From contig JAGAKZ010000006.1 in NCBI GenBank assembly GCA_017848115.1, forward strand, positions 1-39,577: a stretch of DNA of 39,577 nt, written 5' to 3'. This DNA comes from Oscillospiraceae bacterium (lineage in GTDB: Bacteria; Bacillota; Clostridia; Oscillospirales; Ruminococcaceae). Every line of letters starts with the position of its first letter. The stretch's first letter is position 1. A model generated the notes under the pieces. That model had not been told where the DNA came from, did no database searches, and saw nothing but the letters and a program-made list of their open reading frames with translations. The position numbers and the translations under genes were made by a program. Below are positions 26,248 to 33,694 of the stretch, in pieces.

Positions 26248-26993
26248 TACTGATTACCTCCTTCTTCTTTTCTAGGTGCTCTTGGTCTGCGAGGTGCTCT
26301 GTTATCATCGCGTCTCTTTCTTGCAGGTGCCTTGTCTTCATTCTTATCTGAAGATTCACCCTTAAGAATTTCGCCCTTGTAGATCCATACCTTTACGCCA
26401 AGACGACCATAAGTTGTGTGAGCTTCTGCTGTACCGTAGTCAATATCAGCTCTGATTGTCTGAAGTGGAATTGTACCTTCGTTGTAGCTTTCAGCTCTTG
26501 CAATTTCAGCACCGCCAAGACGACCTGAAACTCTTGTCTTGATACCCTTTGCTCCGAGACGGATAGCACGTCCGATTGACTGCTTCATTGCACGTCTGAA
26601 AGAAATTCTGTTTTCAAGATCAAGTGCGATCTTTTCAGCAACTAACTGTGCATTAAGATCTGGCTGCTTAACTTCTACGATGTTTATTAAAACCTGTGAA
26701 TCACCTGACATCATTGCTTCAACCTGTAAACGAAGCTTTTCGATTTCAGTACCACCCTTACCGATTACGATACCGGGCTTAGCACAGTGAATGTGGATTC
26801 TTGTCTTTTCAGCGAAACGTTCGATTTCGATTCTTGCAACGCCTGCTGCATAAAGCTTTTTCTTTATGAAGTTACGGATGTTGTAGTCTTCAACAAGCAT
26901 ATCGCCGAATGCAGATTTGTTTGCATACCAACGTGAATCCCAATCCTTAATAACGCCAACACGGAAACCGTGTGGATTTACCTTCTGGCCCAT
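26247..26993 (-). CDS. rpsC: 30S ribosomal protein S3
   Basis: 248 aa, longer than the usual 205-235 because of a charged tail (about 215-248) rich in Lys, Arg and Glu. The KH domain ([20 protein letters not shown], with GKGG after it) and the mRNA-entry helicase residues of the C-terminal domain are present. [12 protein letters not shown] is the standard N-terminus. The stop overlaps the rplP start. Confidence 0.98.
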   Translation of the reverse strand: MGQKVNPHGFRVGVIKDWDSRWYANKSAFGDMLVEDYNIRNFIKKKLYAAGVARIEIERFAEKTRIHIHCAKPGIVIGKGGTEIEKLRLQVEAMMSGDSQVLINIVEVKQPDLNAQLVAEKIALDLENRISFRRAMKQSIGRAIRLGAKGIKTRVSGRLGGAEIARAESYNEGTIPLQTIRADIDYGTAEAHTTYGRLGVKVWIYKGEILKGESSDKNEDKAPARKRRDDNRAPRRPRAPRKEEGGNQ

Positions 26994-27013
26994 AGTCTAC
27001 CTCCTATTTGGGA

Positions 27014-27349
27014 TTATTCTTTTTCTTTTAATACCATAGTAATGTGTGATGTTCTCTTGAGAATTCTATAAGCTCTGCCTTGTGCTCTTGGCATTATACG
27101 CTTCATAGTAGAACCAGGAGAAACGAAACACTCTGCAACATAGAGTTTTTCTTTGTCCATGTCATGATTGTTTTCTGCATTTGCAATAGCAGACTTCAAA
27201 AGCTTCTGTAAATCTTCACATGCAGCCTTTGGAGTGTGTTTCAAAGTAGCCATAGCATATTCTACAGGCTTATTTCTGATAAGATCGAGAACAATCTTAA
27301 CTTTTCTTGGTGAAATACGAACATTTCTTAAATAAGCTCTTGATTCCAT
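27014..27349 (-). CDS. rplV: 50S ribosomal protein L22
   Basis: 111 aa. Its long beta-hairpin lines the nascent-peptide tunnel and is a macrolide-resistance hot spot. [20 protein letters not shown] and the hairpin [19 protein letters not shown] are intact with no insertion. The gap to rpsS is 18 bases. Confidence 0.98.
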   Translation of the reverse strand: MESRAYLRNVRISPRKVKIVLDLIRNKPVEYAMATLKHTPKAACEDLQKLLKSAIANAENNHDMDKEKLYVAECFVSPGSTMKRIMPRAQGRAYRILKRTSHITMVLKEKE

Positions 27350-27367
27350 AGTGTATTCCTCCTTCCG

Positions 27368-27652
27368 TTATTTCTTACCGTTATTTGATGTTTTTGAACC
27401 AACGTGACCCTTGTAAGTTCTTGTAGGAGCAAACTCACCGAGCTTGTGACCTACCATATCTTCTGTTACATATACCGGAACATGCTTACGTCCGTCATGA
27501 ACAGCAAAAGTATGACCTACAAACTCTGGGAAGATTGTTGAAGAACGGCTCCAAGTCTTTAAAACTTTCTTTTCGCCTGCTTCATTCATCTGTACAACTC
27601 TCTTAAAAAGTACCTCCTGTACGAAAGGTCCCTTCTTAATACTTCTGCTCAT
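27368..27652 (-). CDS. rpsS: 30S ribosomal protein S19
   Basis: 94 aa. A head protein near the A-site finger, partner of S13. [18 protein letters not shown] and [18 protein letters not shown] are diagnostic. It follows rplB by 22 bases. Confidence 0.98.
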   Translation of the reverse strand: MSRSIKKGPFVQEVLFKRVVQMNEAGEKKVLKTWSRSSTIFPEFVGHTFAVHDGRKHVPVYVTEDMVGHKLGEFAPTRTYKGHVGSKTSNNGKK

Positions 27653-27674
27653 TGTAATTTCCTCCTTTCAAGCT

Positions 27675-28508
27675 TTATTTACCGTTTCTACGTTTTACGA
27701 TGTACTTGTCAGAACGGTTATGCTTCTTACGAGTCTTATAGCCAAGTGTAGGCTTGCCCCAAGGAGTAACAGGACCTGGACGACCGATTGGTGATTTACC
27801 TTCACCACCACCGTGTGGGTGATCGCAAGGGTTCATAACAGAACCACGTACTGTAGGTCTCCAACCCATGTGACGTCTTCTACCTGCTTTACCGTAATTA
27901 ACGTTTTCGTGATCAATGTTACCTACCTGACCAACTGTAGCTTTACAATTGTTAGGTACGTTTCTTAATTCACCTGAAGGGAGTCTGAGAAGTGCGTAAG
28001 CGCCTTCCTTAGCCATGAGCTGTGCCATGTTACCAGCTGAACGAACGAGCTGTGCACCCTTACCAGGATATAATTCAATGTTGTGAATGAAAGTACCAAC
28101 CGGGATGTCAACAAGTGCAAGTGCGTTACCTGGCTTGATATCAGCATCAGCACCGCTTCTTACTGTATCGCCAACCTTGAGTCCGTTTGGAGCGATGATG
28201 TATCTCTTTTCGCCATCTTCATACTGAATGAGAGCGATGTGAGCTGAACGGTTTGGATCGTACTCAAGAGTAAGAACCTTAGCGTCCATGTTATCCTTAT
28301 CACGCTTAAAGTCGATTACACGATACTTTCTCTTATTAGCGCCACCTCTGTGACGAACTGTTATTCTTCCGTAGCTGTTTCTACCTGATTTATTTTTTAA
28401 TGGCTCAAGTAAACTTTTCTCCGGAGCAACCTTTGACAACTGTGAATAATCTGTACATGTCATCTGACGACGAGATGGAGTTGTCGGCTTATATGTTTTA
28501 ATTGCCAT
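27675..28508 (-). CDS. rplB: 50S ribosomal protein L2
   Basis: 277 aa, [17 protein letters not shown]. The largest conserved 50S protein, close to the peptidyl transferase centre. The late segment with [18 protein letters not shown] holds the conserved His. The ATG at 28506-28508 has AAGGAGTGA upstream; an in-frame GTG three codons earlier lies within that site. A 90-base gap with two hairpins separates it from rplW. Confidence 0.98.
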   Translation of the reverse strand: MAIKTYKPTTPSRRQMTCTDYSQLSKVAPEKSLLEPLKNKSGRNSYGRITVRHRGGANKRKYRVIDFKRDKDNMDAKVLTLEYDPNRSAHIALIQYEDGEKRYIIAPNGLKVGDTVRSGADADIKPGNALALVDIPVGTFIHNIELYPGKGAQLVRSAGNMAQLMAKEGAYALLRLPSGELRNVPNNCKATVGQVGNIDHENVNYGKAGRRRHMGWRPTVRGSVMNPCDHPHGGGEGKSPIGRPGPVTPWGKPTLGYKTRKKHNRSDKYIVKRRNGK

Positions 28509-28535
28509 TTTATTCACTCCTTAAAATGCATTTTT

Positions 28536-28580
28536 TGCGGGAGCATTACTCCCATACGGAACAGCTTCTATGCTATCCGT
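28536..28580 (-). other. Two tandem hairpins in the rplW-rplB spacer
   Basis: Two stems lie next to each other: GGGAG/CTCCC with a 5-base loop (28539-28553), and ACGGA...TCCGT (28556-28580), extended by further pairs around a bulge. There is no U-tract, so this is not a terminator. Possible roles are mRNA processing or a ribosomal-protein target; both are guesses. Confidence 0.4.
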
Positions 28581-28598
28581 TAAAATCTGAAATTTTTA

Positions 28599-28892
28599 TC
28601 AGATCATACCGTCGAAGAATTCGATTGTCTTTGAATCTTCCTTCAATGTAACGATAGCCTTTTTCCAGTCAGCTGTCTTACCAACGAATCTTCCAACGCG
28701 CTTTGTGCGACCGTTGCAGTTCATTGTGTTTACTTTAGCAACCTTAACGTCAAAAAGCTTTTCAACTGCGTTTGCAATTTCGATCTTATTAGCGTTCTTA
28801 TCAACCTTAAAAGTGTACTTACCTGCCTGGAGAGCATCCATACTTCTTTCAGTGATAATTGGCTTAATAACGATATCCTGTGGTGCCTTCAT
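28599..28892 (-). CDS. rplW: 50S ribosomal protein L23
   Basis: 97 aa. A tunnel-exit protein that docks trigger factor and [24 protein letters not shown] and [19 protein letters not shown] are typical. The ATG overlaps the rplD stop (TAATG), indicating coupling. Confidence 0.98.
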   Translation of the reverse strand: MKAPQDIVIKPIITERSMDALQAGKYTFKVDKNANKIEIANAVEKLFDVKVAKVNTMNCNGRTKRVGRFVGKTADWKKAIVTLKEDSKTIEFFDGMI

Positions 28893-29515
28893 TATGCGTA
28901 CACCTCCTCGATTTTTGCTACTGCATCCTGAACAACTATAAACTTGTCATAGTTTAATATATCATAAACGTTCAATGTGTTTACAAGAGCTGTCTTAACA
29001 CCAGGAATGTTAGCTGCACTCTTGATAACTTTCTTATCAACTTCCGGCATAACTATAAGAGCCTTGCCTTCTACGTTGAGAGCCTTTAACATCTGAACGA
29101 TTGTCTTTGTTTTGAATTCTTCCATTCTGATTGAATCGAGAACGAGAAGATTTTCATCCTGAAGCTTTACAGATAAAGCAGACTTCATAGCGAGTCTTCT
29201 TACTTTCTTGTTAAGTGTATATCTGTAATCTCTTGGCTTAGGTCCGAGCGCAATACCGCCATGTACCCACTGAGGAGCACGAATAGAACCCTGTCTTGCA
29301 TGACCTGTACCCTTCTGTCTCCATGGCTTTCTACCACCGCCTCTAACTTCTGTACGTGTCAAAGTTGACTGTGTACCCTGACGCTGATTAGCGAGGTAAT
29401 TAACAACCATAGCATGCATAACAGCTTCGTTTGGCTTAATTCCGAAAATAGCATCGGAAAGTTCAGTTTCTGCAACCTGCTTACCATTCATATCAAATAC
29501 TGAAACCTTAGACAT
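28892..29515 (-). CDS. rplD: 50S ribosomal protein L4
   Basis: 207 aa. The extended loop (about 45-100), with [20 protein letters not shown], reaches the exit tunnel. In E. coli free L4 also represses the S10 operon by attenuation and translation block, which is relevant to the attenuator-like hairpin found in this operon's leader at 30636-30676. The gap to rplC is 18 bases. Confidence 0.98.
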   Translation of the reverse strand: MSKVSVFDMNGKQVAETELSDAIFGIKPNEAVMHAMVVNYLANQRQGTQSTLTRTEVRGGGRKPWRQKGTGHARQGSIRAPQWVHGGIALGPKPRDYRYTLNKKVRRLAMKSALSVKLQDENLLVLDSIRMEEFKTKTIVQMLKALNVEGKALIVMPEVDKKVIKSAANIPGVKTALVNTLNVYDILNYDKFIVVQDAVAKIEEVYA

Positions 29516-29533
29516 TTATGCTTCCTCCTTTCA

Positions 29534-30169
29534 TTAAGCCTTCTTCACACTGTCAACGATGCATACGATTCCGCCCTTAGGACCCGGAATAGCACCCTTG
29601 AGTGCGATAAGATTATTTTCAACATCAATTTTTACAACTTCAAGATTCTGTACTGTTACCTTTTCAGCACCCATATGTCCAGGAAGAGCTTTTCCCTTGA
29701 ATATACGTGATGGTGAAGAACAAGCACCCATAGAACCTGCATGTCTGTGTACAGGACCTGTACCGTGAGTTTCCTTGAGTCTTGAGTTGTTGTTACGCTT
29801 GATAGTACCCTGGAAACCTTTACCCTTGCTTGTACCGCTTACGTCAACTGAATCGCCAACTGCAAATACATCAGCCTTAAGTACGTCACCTACATTAACT
29901 GCATCGCAGTCATCAAGTCTGAACTCTTTAAGAGTTCTCTTTGGAGCAACGTCAGCCTTCTTAAAGTGTCCCTGCATTGGCTTGTTTACGTTCTTAAGCT
30001 TAACATCGCCATAACCGAGCTGAACTGAAGCATAACCGTCGTTTTCAACTGTTTTCTTCTGTACAACTACGCATGGACCGGCTTCAATTACTGTTACAGG
30101 AATTACTTTACCTGTTTCATCGAAAATCTGTGTCATACCGATTTTCTTACCGATCATAGTTTTCTGCAT
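29534..30169 (-). CDS. rplC: 50S ribosomal protein L3
   Basis: 211 aa. It is one of two proteins that start 50S assembly and reaches toward the peptidyl transferase centre. [20 protein letters not shown] and [18 protein letters not shown] (with the Gln/Arg-rich central loop) are diagnostic. The 66-base gap from rpsJ contains a perfect 6-bp hairpin GTTGAC/GTCAAC (30193-30209), just upstream of its ribosome site. Confidence 0.98.
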   Translation of the reverse strand: MQKTMIGKKIGMTQIFDETGKVIPVTVIEAGPCVVVQKKTVENDGYASVQLGYGDVKLKNVNKPMQGHFKKADVAPKRTLKEFRLDDCDAVNVGDVLKADVFAVGDSVDVSGTSKGKGFQGTIKRNNNSRLKETHGTGPVHRHAGSMGACSSPSRIFKGKALPGHMGAEKVTVQNLEVVKIDVENNLIALKGAIPGPKGGIVCIVDSVKKA

Positions 30170-30235
30170 TTTTTATTCCTCCTAAGTTATTGGTTGACAC
30201 ATGGTCAACTTGACTTTTTGGTGTTTGTACTGAAA

Positions 30236-30550
30236 TTACTTTTCAGACATTTCAATAAGTACACCTGCCGGAATCTCAAGGTTTCCGAGAGTTTCCATTG
30301 TCTTAGCTGTTGGTCTGATAATATCGATAAGTCTCTTGTGTGTTCTCATTTCGAACTGCTCACGGCTGTCCTTATACTTGTGAACTGCACGAAGAATTGT
30401 AACGATCTCCTTATCAGTTGGCAACGGGATAGGACCTGATACTCTTGCACCACTACGCTTAGCTGCTTCAACAATCTTAGCTGCTGCTGCATCAACTACT
30501 GCGTGTTCGTAACCCTTGATTCTGATTCTGATCTTTTCTTTTTCTGCCAT
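30236..30550 (-). CDS. rpsJ: 30S ribosomal protein S10
   Basis: 104 aa, [21 protein letters not shown] head protein, also the NusE partner of NusB in antitermination. [20 protein letters not shown] and [12 protein letters not shown] are diagnostic. GAGGAGG nine bases before the ATG at 30548-30550 fixes the start; the frame extends upstream to 30586 only through leader. It is the first gene of the S10-spc-alpha operon. Confidence 0.98.
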   Translation of the reverse strand: MAEKEKIRIRIKGYEHAVVDAAAAKIVEAAKRSGARVSGPIPLPTDKEIVTILRAVHKYKDSREQFEMRTHKRLIDIIRPTAKTMETLGNLEIPAGVLIEMSEK

Positions 30551-30892
30551 CTTTTTTCGCCTCCTCGAAATATTAAATGGGGGCAATACCTAAAATTCGT
30601 AACACTTAGCCGTGTGTATCTTCTTCTTTTCCATCAAAAAAAGCCTGAAAATAAGCAAAATGCAATTTCCAAGCTTGTAATCAACACAGATAAAAAGACA
30701 TACCCCTTGCGCATTTATCCCACACTAAAATAAGCACAGCTTACGCAAGATACTCTTTCTAACCACACACAGTGTTCGTTATTACAATCGCCCGGTTTTA
30801 AAATCGGACATACTCCACGAAAATTCCCTGACATACCGCCAGCCACCTTTCGCTTCAACGCATATCATCTTTCAGTCCCTCTTTCAGACTGC
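30551..30892 (-). promoter_or_regulatory. Long leader of the S10-spc-alpha operon
   Basis: About 340 nt of RNA between the predicted start near 30892 and rpsJ, with no convincing gene on either strand. It is GC-richer than ordinary spacers in this window and contains an intrinsic-terminator-like hairpin at 30636-30676. A ribosomal-protein- or factor-sensing leader is likely by position and length. The ligand is unknown. Confidence 0.6.
30636..30676 (-). terminator. Attenuator-like intrinsic terminator in the S10 leader
   Basis: On the minus strand, AAGCTTGGAAAT (plus 30665-30676) pairs over 12 continuous positions, two of them G-U, with ATTTTCAGGCTT (plus 30641-30652) around a 12-base loop. 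Seven T residues (30636-30642) overlap and follow the stem. It lies about 85 bases before rpsJ, within the transcribed leader, so it would stop transcription before the first gene unless overridden. Confidence 0.7.
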
Positions 30893-30898
30893 TTAATC

Positions 30899-30927
30899 AT
30901 TATATCATACTCACAAATTTTTTACAA
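30899..30927 (-). promoter_or_regulatory. Promoter of the S10-spc-alpha operon
   Basis: On the minus strand, TTGTAA (30922-30927), a 17-base spacer, then TATAAT (30899-30904). It is the only strong promoter-like match upstream of rpsJ. Confidence 0.75.
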
Positions 30928-30997
30928 GGTTTTTGTGAAAATTAATTTGTAAACTTTTTATGAACAAAATATTTTTAATTTTACTGCATAAAAGCTA

Positions 30998-31026
30998 TTG
31001 ACAAAATGATATAAACAGTTTATACT
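30998..31026 (+). promoter_or_regulatory. Promoter of the GntR/ABC operon
   Basis: TTGACA (30998-31003), a 17-base spacer, then TATACT (31021-31026). The -10 box lies inside a palindromic operator. The leader is about 40 nt with AAAGGAG before the GntR start. Confidence 0.8.
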
Positions 31027-31049
31027 GTTTATATAACACATAAACAGTT
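31011..31049. promoter_or_regulatory. Palindromic operator, probably for the GntR/YtrA regulator
   Basis: ATAAACAGT (31011-31019) and ACTGTTTAT (31024-31032) are perfect inverted copies with a 4-base centre, covering the -10 box. A third half-site, ATAAACAGTT, follows at 31040-31049. Placement over the promoter of the regulator's own operon suggests autorepression. Confidence 0.65.
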
Positions 31050-31071
31050 AAATTAATAGAAAGGAGTTAAA

Positions 31072-31440
31072 ATGAAAATACTGCAGAACTCCGATATTCC
31101 TATCTACAAGCAGATCTCATCACAACTGCGTGAACAAATCCTAAACGGTATTATTAACGAAGGTGATTATCTTCCAAGTATACGTGGACTGGCACGTGAT
31201 CTGAAAATAAGCGTGATCACTACAATGAAAGCTTATGAAGAGCTTGTTGATGAAGGTCTTGTAAGCGCAGTTCACGGAAAAGGTTACATCGTTAATCCGC
31301 AAAATCGTGAAATGATACGTGAACAACATCTGCGTCAACTTGAACAGCATTTACAGAATGCTATCGAATCTGCAAAACTGGCAGGAATATCTACAGGAGA
31401 AATGATTGAAATTTTGAAAACACTAAGTATGATCGAATGA
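31072..31440 (+). CDS. GntR-family regulator, YtrA type
   Basis: 122 aa. The winged HTH is at about 10-75 (IYKQISSQLREQILNGIINEGDYLPSIRGLARDLKIS). It is followed only by a short helical tail (about 80-122) instead of a ligand domain, as in the YtrA subfamily, which controls ABC exporter genes. The stop overlaps the first possible start of the ABC ATPase gene. It presumably represses its own operon through the palindrome at 31011-31049; the inducing signal is unknown. Confidence 0.9.
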   Translation: MKILQNSDIPIYKQISSQLREQILNGIINEGDYLPSIRGLARDLKISVITTMKAYEELVDEGLVSAVHGKGYIVNPQNREMIREQHLRQLEQHLQNAIESAKLAGISTGEMIEILKTLSMIE

Positions 31441-31457
31441 TTGAGAGGCGAATAAAA

Positions 31458-32348
31458 ATGAAATATGTTATAGAAACAAAAGAATTAAAAAAAATATACA
31501 GTAACTTCACTCTGGATGAAACCGATCTGAAAATTCCTTGCGGATTCTGTACAGCTGTGATCGGTACAAACGGTTCAGGAAAAACAACACTGCTTGATAT
31601 CCTTGCCGGTGTACTTCCCAAAAGTAGCGGAGAAATAATCTACTTTGAAAATAATAATGATACAGAAAAAATAAAAGAAAAAACAGGTTACTGTCCATCT
31701 CAGAATTTTTATCCATTGACATGGAGTGCAAAAGATATCTGCAAGTCATGTAATATTGCTTTTGATAATTTCGACAAAAAAAGATTTTATCAGATATGCG
31801 AAAAACTTAAAATCAAAACTGACACAAAAACTTTCAGTCAGCCACTTTCGAAACTTTCAGACGGCAATAAGATGAAGCTATATTTGGCATCTGTTTTGGC
31901 ACGAGATACCGATATACTTATACTTGATGAGCCAACTGCAAACCTTGATCCTCTTATACGTGATATTATCAACGACCTGTTTCGTCAGTATCTTGACAAC
32001 GGAAACGGTGACAAATCCATAATATTTTCAACACATAATATTTCTGATGCTGAAAACATCACTGATTATGCTGTATTTATAGATGACGGAAAAATAATCG
32101 AAAAAGGGTTTACTGAAGACTTAAAAGAAAAATATATAATAGTACATGGTGACACTTTAAACAGCAAATATGTACAGAAATCTTTACTTACCTGTTCACA
32201 GAACAAAACTTCATACAGCGGTCTTGCTCTTGCACAAAAACGCAGTCTTTTTGAAAATACAGGTGCTTTATGCGAAACCCCTACTCTATCGCAACTTAGT
32301 ATAGAAATTCTGAAAATGTCATCTTTAAAAAAGGAAGTGAACTTATGA
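31458..32348 (+). CDS. ABC transporter ATP-binding protein
   Basis: 296 aa from the ATG at 31458, nine bases after AGAGG; an earlier ATG at 31437 overlaps the gntR stop and has no ribosome site. Walker A is GTNGSGKTT (36-44), and Walker B is ILILDEPTANLDP with the H-loop STHNISDAE. The signature reads LSDGN in place of LSGGQ, a variant seen in exporters of this group. About 75 residues follow the ATPase fold. It pairs with the two downstream membrane proteins; the stop overlaps the next start (ATGA). The substrate is unknown. Confidence 0.92.
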   Translation: MKYVIETKELKKIYSNFTLDETDLKIPCGFCTAVIGTNGSGKTTLLDILAGVLPKSSGEIIYFENNNDTEKIKEKTGYCPSQNFYPLTWSAKDICKSCNIAFDNFDKKRFYQICEKLKIKTDTKTFSQPLSKLSDGNKMKLYLASVLARDTDILILDEPTANLDPLIRDIINDLFRQYLDNGNGDKSIIFSTHNISDAENITDYAVFIDDGKIIEKGFTEDLKEKYIIVHGDTLNSKYVQKSLLTCSQNKTSYSGLALAQKRSLFENTGALCETPTLSQLSIEILKMSSLKKEVNL

Positions 32349-33004
32349 GAAAGGTTTTTAACCCTGATTTAAAAATAGAAATTATATCACAGCTTTTAGT
32401 TGGTTTTATTTTTACACTGTGTTTTGTATTTATTACAACTAACAGAAAGATGGACTTTAGTGTATTGAACAGTAACCATTTTATTTATTTTACAATACAT
32501 TTATATGGCAGTTTTCTTTATTTACATTATTTTTTTTCAAACCAAAAATATTCTGTTTTTCTAAGTGACAGTGCAGGTAATAAATATTTTAGATCCATAC
32601 CTGATTTTAAAGGCAAATTTAAAAAGTATTTTATATTTTCAGAAATAATTTTAATATTACTCACTACACCACTTTTTATTTTCATTATTTTAGGAAAATG
32701 TACAAACTCTCATATAGTTGCAATCGTTCTGGGATATTTTATATCAATTATGCTTTCGCATTCACTTACATTGAAAGGAAAAAACATTAATAGAAATCTA
32801 TTTATAAATCTCCCTTTAATACTTTCAATCAACACCTACACAGAGCATAGAAATAATATATCACCTCCTATAAGCACTACTGCCTCACTGATAATAATGT
32901 CAGCAGGACTTATTTTAACTATAATAAGTCTGAAAAAATTTGCTTTAAAAATAAATTACCTGTTAGCTCCGGAAGATGAGAGGGATGAATATGAAAAGCT
33001 TTAA
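32345..33004 (+). CDS. Predicted ABC transporter membrane protein (first of two)
   Basis: 219 aa with about six hydrophobic segments (for example 18-30, 45-63, 95-117, 122-138, 178-195). There is no family I can name with certainty; an ABC-2-like permease is inferred from its size, hydrophobicity and place between an ATPase and a second membrane protein. AAGGAAGTGA precedes the ATG. Base composition is clearly more AT-rich than the neighbouring ribosomal operon. The 3' end overlaps the next gene. Confidence 0.7.
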   Translation: MRKVFNPDLKIEIISQLLVGFIFTLCFVFITTNRKMDFSVLNSNHFIYFTIHLYGSFLYLHYFFSNQKYSVFLSDSAGNKYFRSIPDFKGKFKKYFIFSEIILILLTTPLFIFIILGKCTNSHIVAIVLGYFISIMLSHSLTLKGKNINRNLFINLPLILSINTYTEHRNNISPPISTTASLIIMSAGLILTIISLKKFALKINYLLAPEDERDEYEKL

Positions 33005-33638
33005 ATCATCTGCAAAACTTTTTGTACATCTGTACTTTACAGATACATTTATATTCTCCACTATAACGTGGTTTATGTCGTTTATCATGACTGCATTATT
33101 TATATCAGACTTAAAATACAGCACTCAGATAATCGGAATAAAAAATCTTTCTTTTCTCTTTATAAGTTTTAATATACTGAATATCGCACCTTTTTTAAAC
33201 AAAAATATTCTTTTATCACGTTTTGTATTGTCAAGTCAAAACTCAAGAAATATTTTCACAAGAATTTTTCCAATTATCACATTTATAAAGGGAATAATTA
33301 TTTCCACTGTACTTCTTGCCGGTTCATATATGGTCTGTTCGTATAAAAATTATGATATTTCTATTTTAAACGATGTTCTTATTCTGTGTACATATATGCT
33401 CATAATTTTTCAGATCTCGGGCAGTTTGTTTTGTCTGAATAAACCATCTGTCTATTTTACTGTAGTGACATTAATCTGGTTGTTGTCAGCAGTTTTGGTT
33501 TGCAATGATAGTATTTTAATAAAATTACAGCAATTTGAATTTAATGAAGTAGCTTTAATATTTATTATTTCATGTATGACAGCTTTTATCTGTTCATTTA
33601 TTATTTCTGAAAAATGTTATAACAAACGTAATATATAG
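32991..33638 (+). CDS. Predicted ABC transporter membrane protein (second of two)
   Basis: 215 aa from the ATG at 32991, seven bases from AGAGG; ATGs at 32976 and 32985 are possible but sit on that site. About six hydrophobic segments are present. It is not recognisably similar to its neighbour at the residue level, but it has the same topology and size, so a heterodimeric permease is plausible. It ends two bases before a strong bidirectional terminator. Confidence 0.68.
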   Translation: MKSFKSSAKLFVHLYFTDTFIFSTITWFMSFIMTALFISDLKYSTQIIGIKNLSFLFISFNILNIAPFLNKNILLSRFVLSSQNSRNIFTRIFPIITFIKGIIISTVLLAGSYMVCSYKNYDISILNDVLILCTYMLIIFQISGSLFCLNKPSVYFTVVTLIWLLSAVLVCNDSILIKLQQFEFNEVALIFIISCMTAFICSFIISEKCYNKRNI

Positions 33639-33639
33639 C

Positions 33640-33680
33640 AAAACGACACTTTCCATCTGTTCAAAGGAAAGTGTCGTTTT
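33640..33680. terminator. Bidirectional terminator between the ABC operon and the GH11 gene
   Basis: A perfect 15-bp stem, AAAACGACACTTTCC (33640-33654) with its complement (33666-33680), around an 11-base loop. The T-run lies at either end. It serves the plus-strand ABC operon and the minus-strand GH11 gene, whose stop is at 33695. Confidence 0.9.
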
Positions 33681-33694
33681 ATTGATTAAATTGA

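Noticed and set aside
30503-30733. 76-codon plus-strand frame and others in the S10 leader
   Set aside because: It lies opposite the rpsJ 5' end and leader, has no ribosome site and no recognisable protein; the RNA structure explains the region better.
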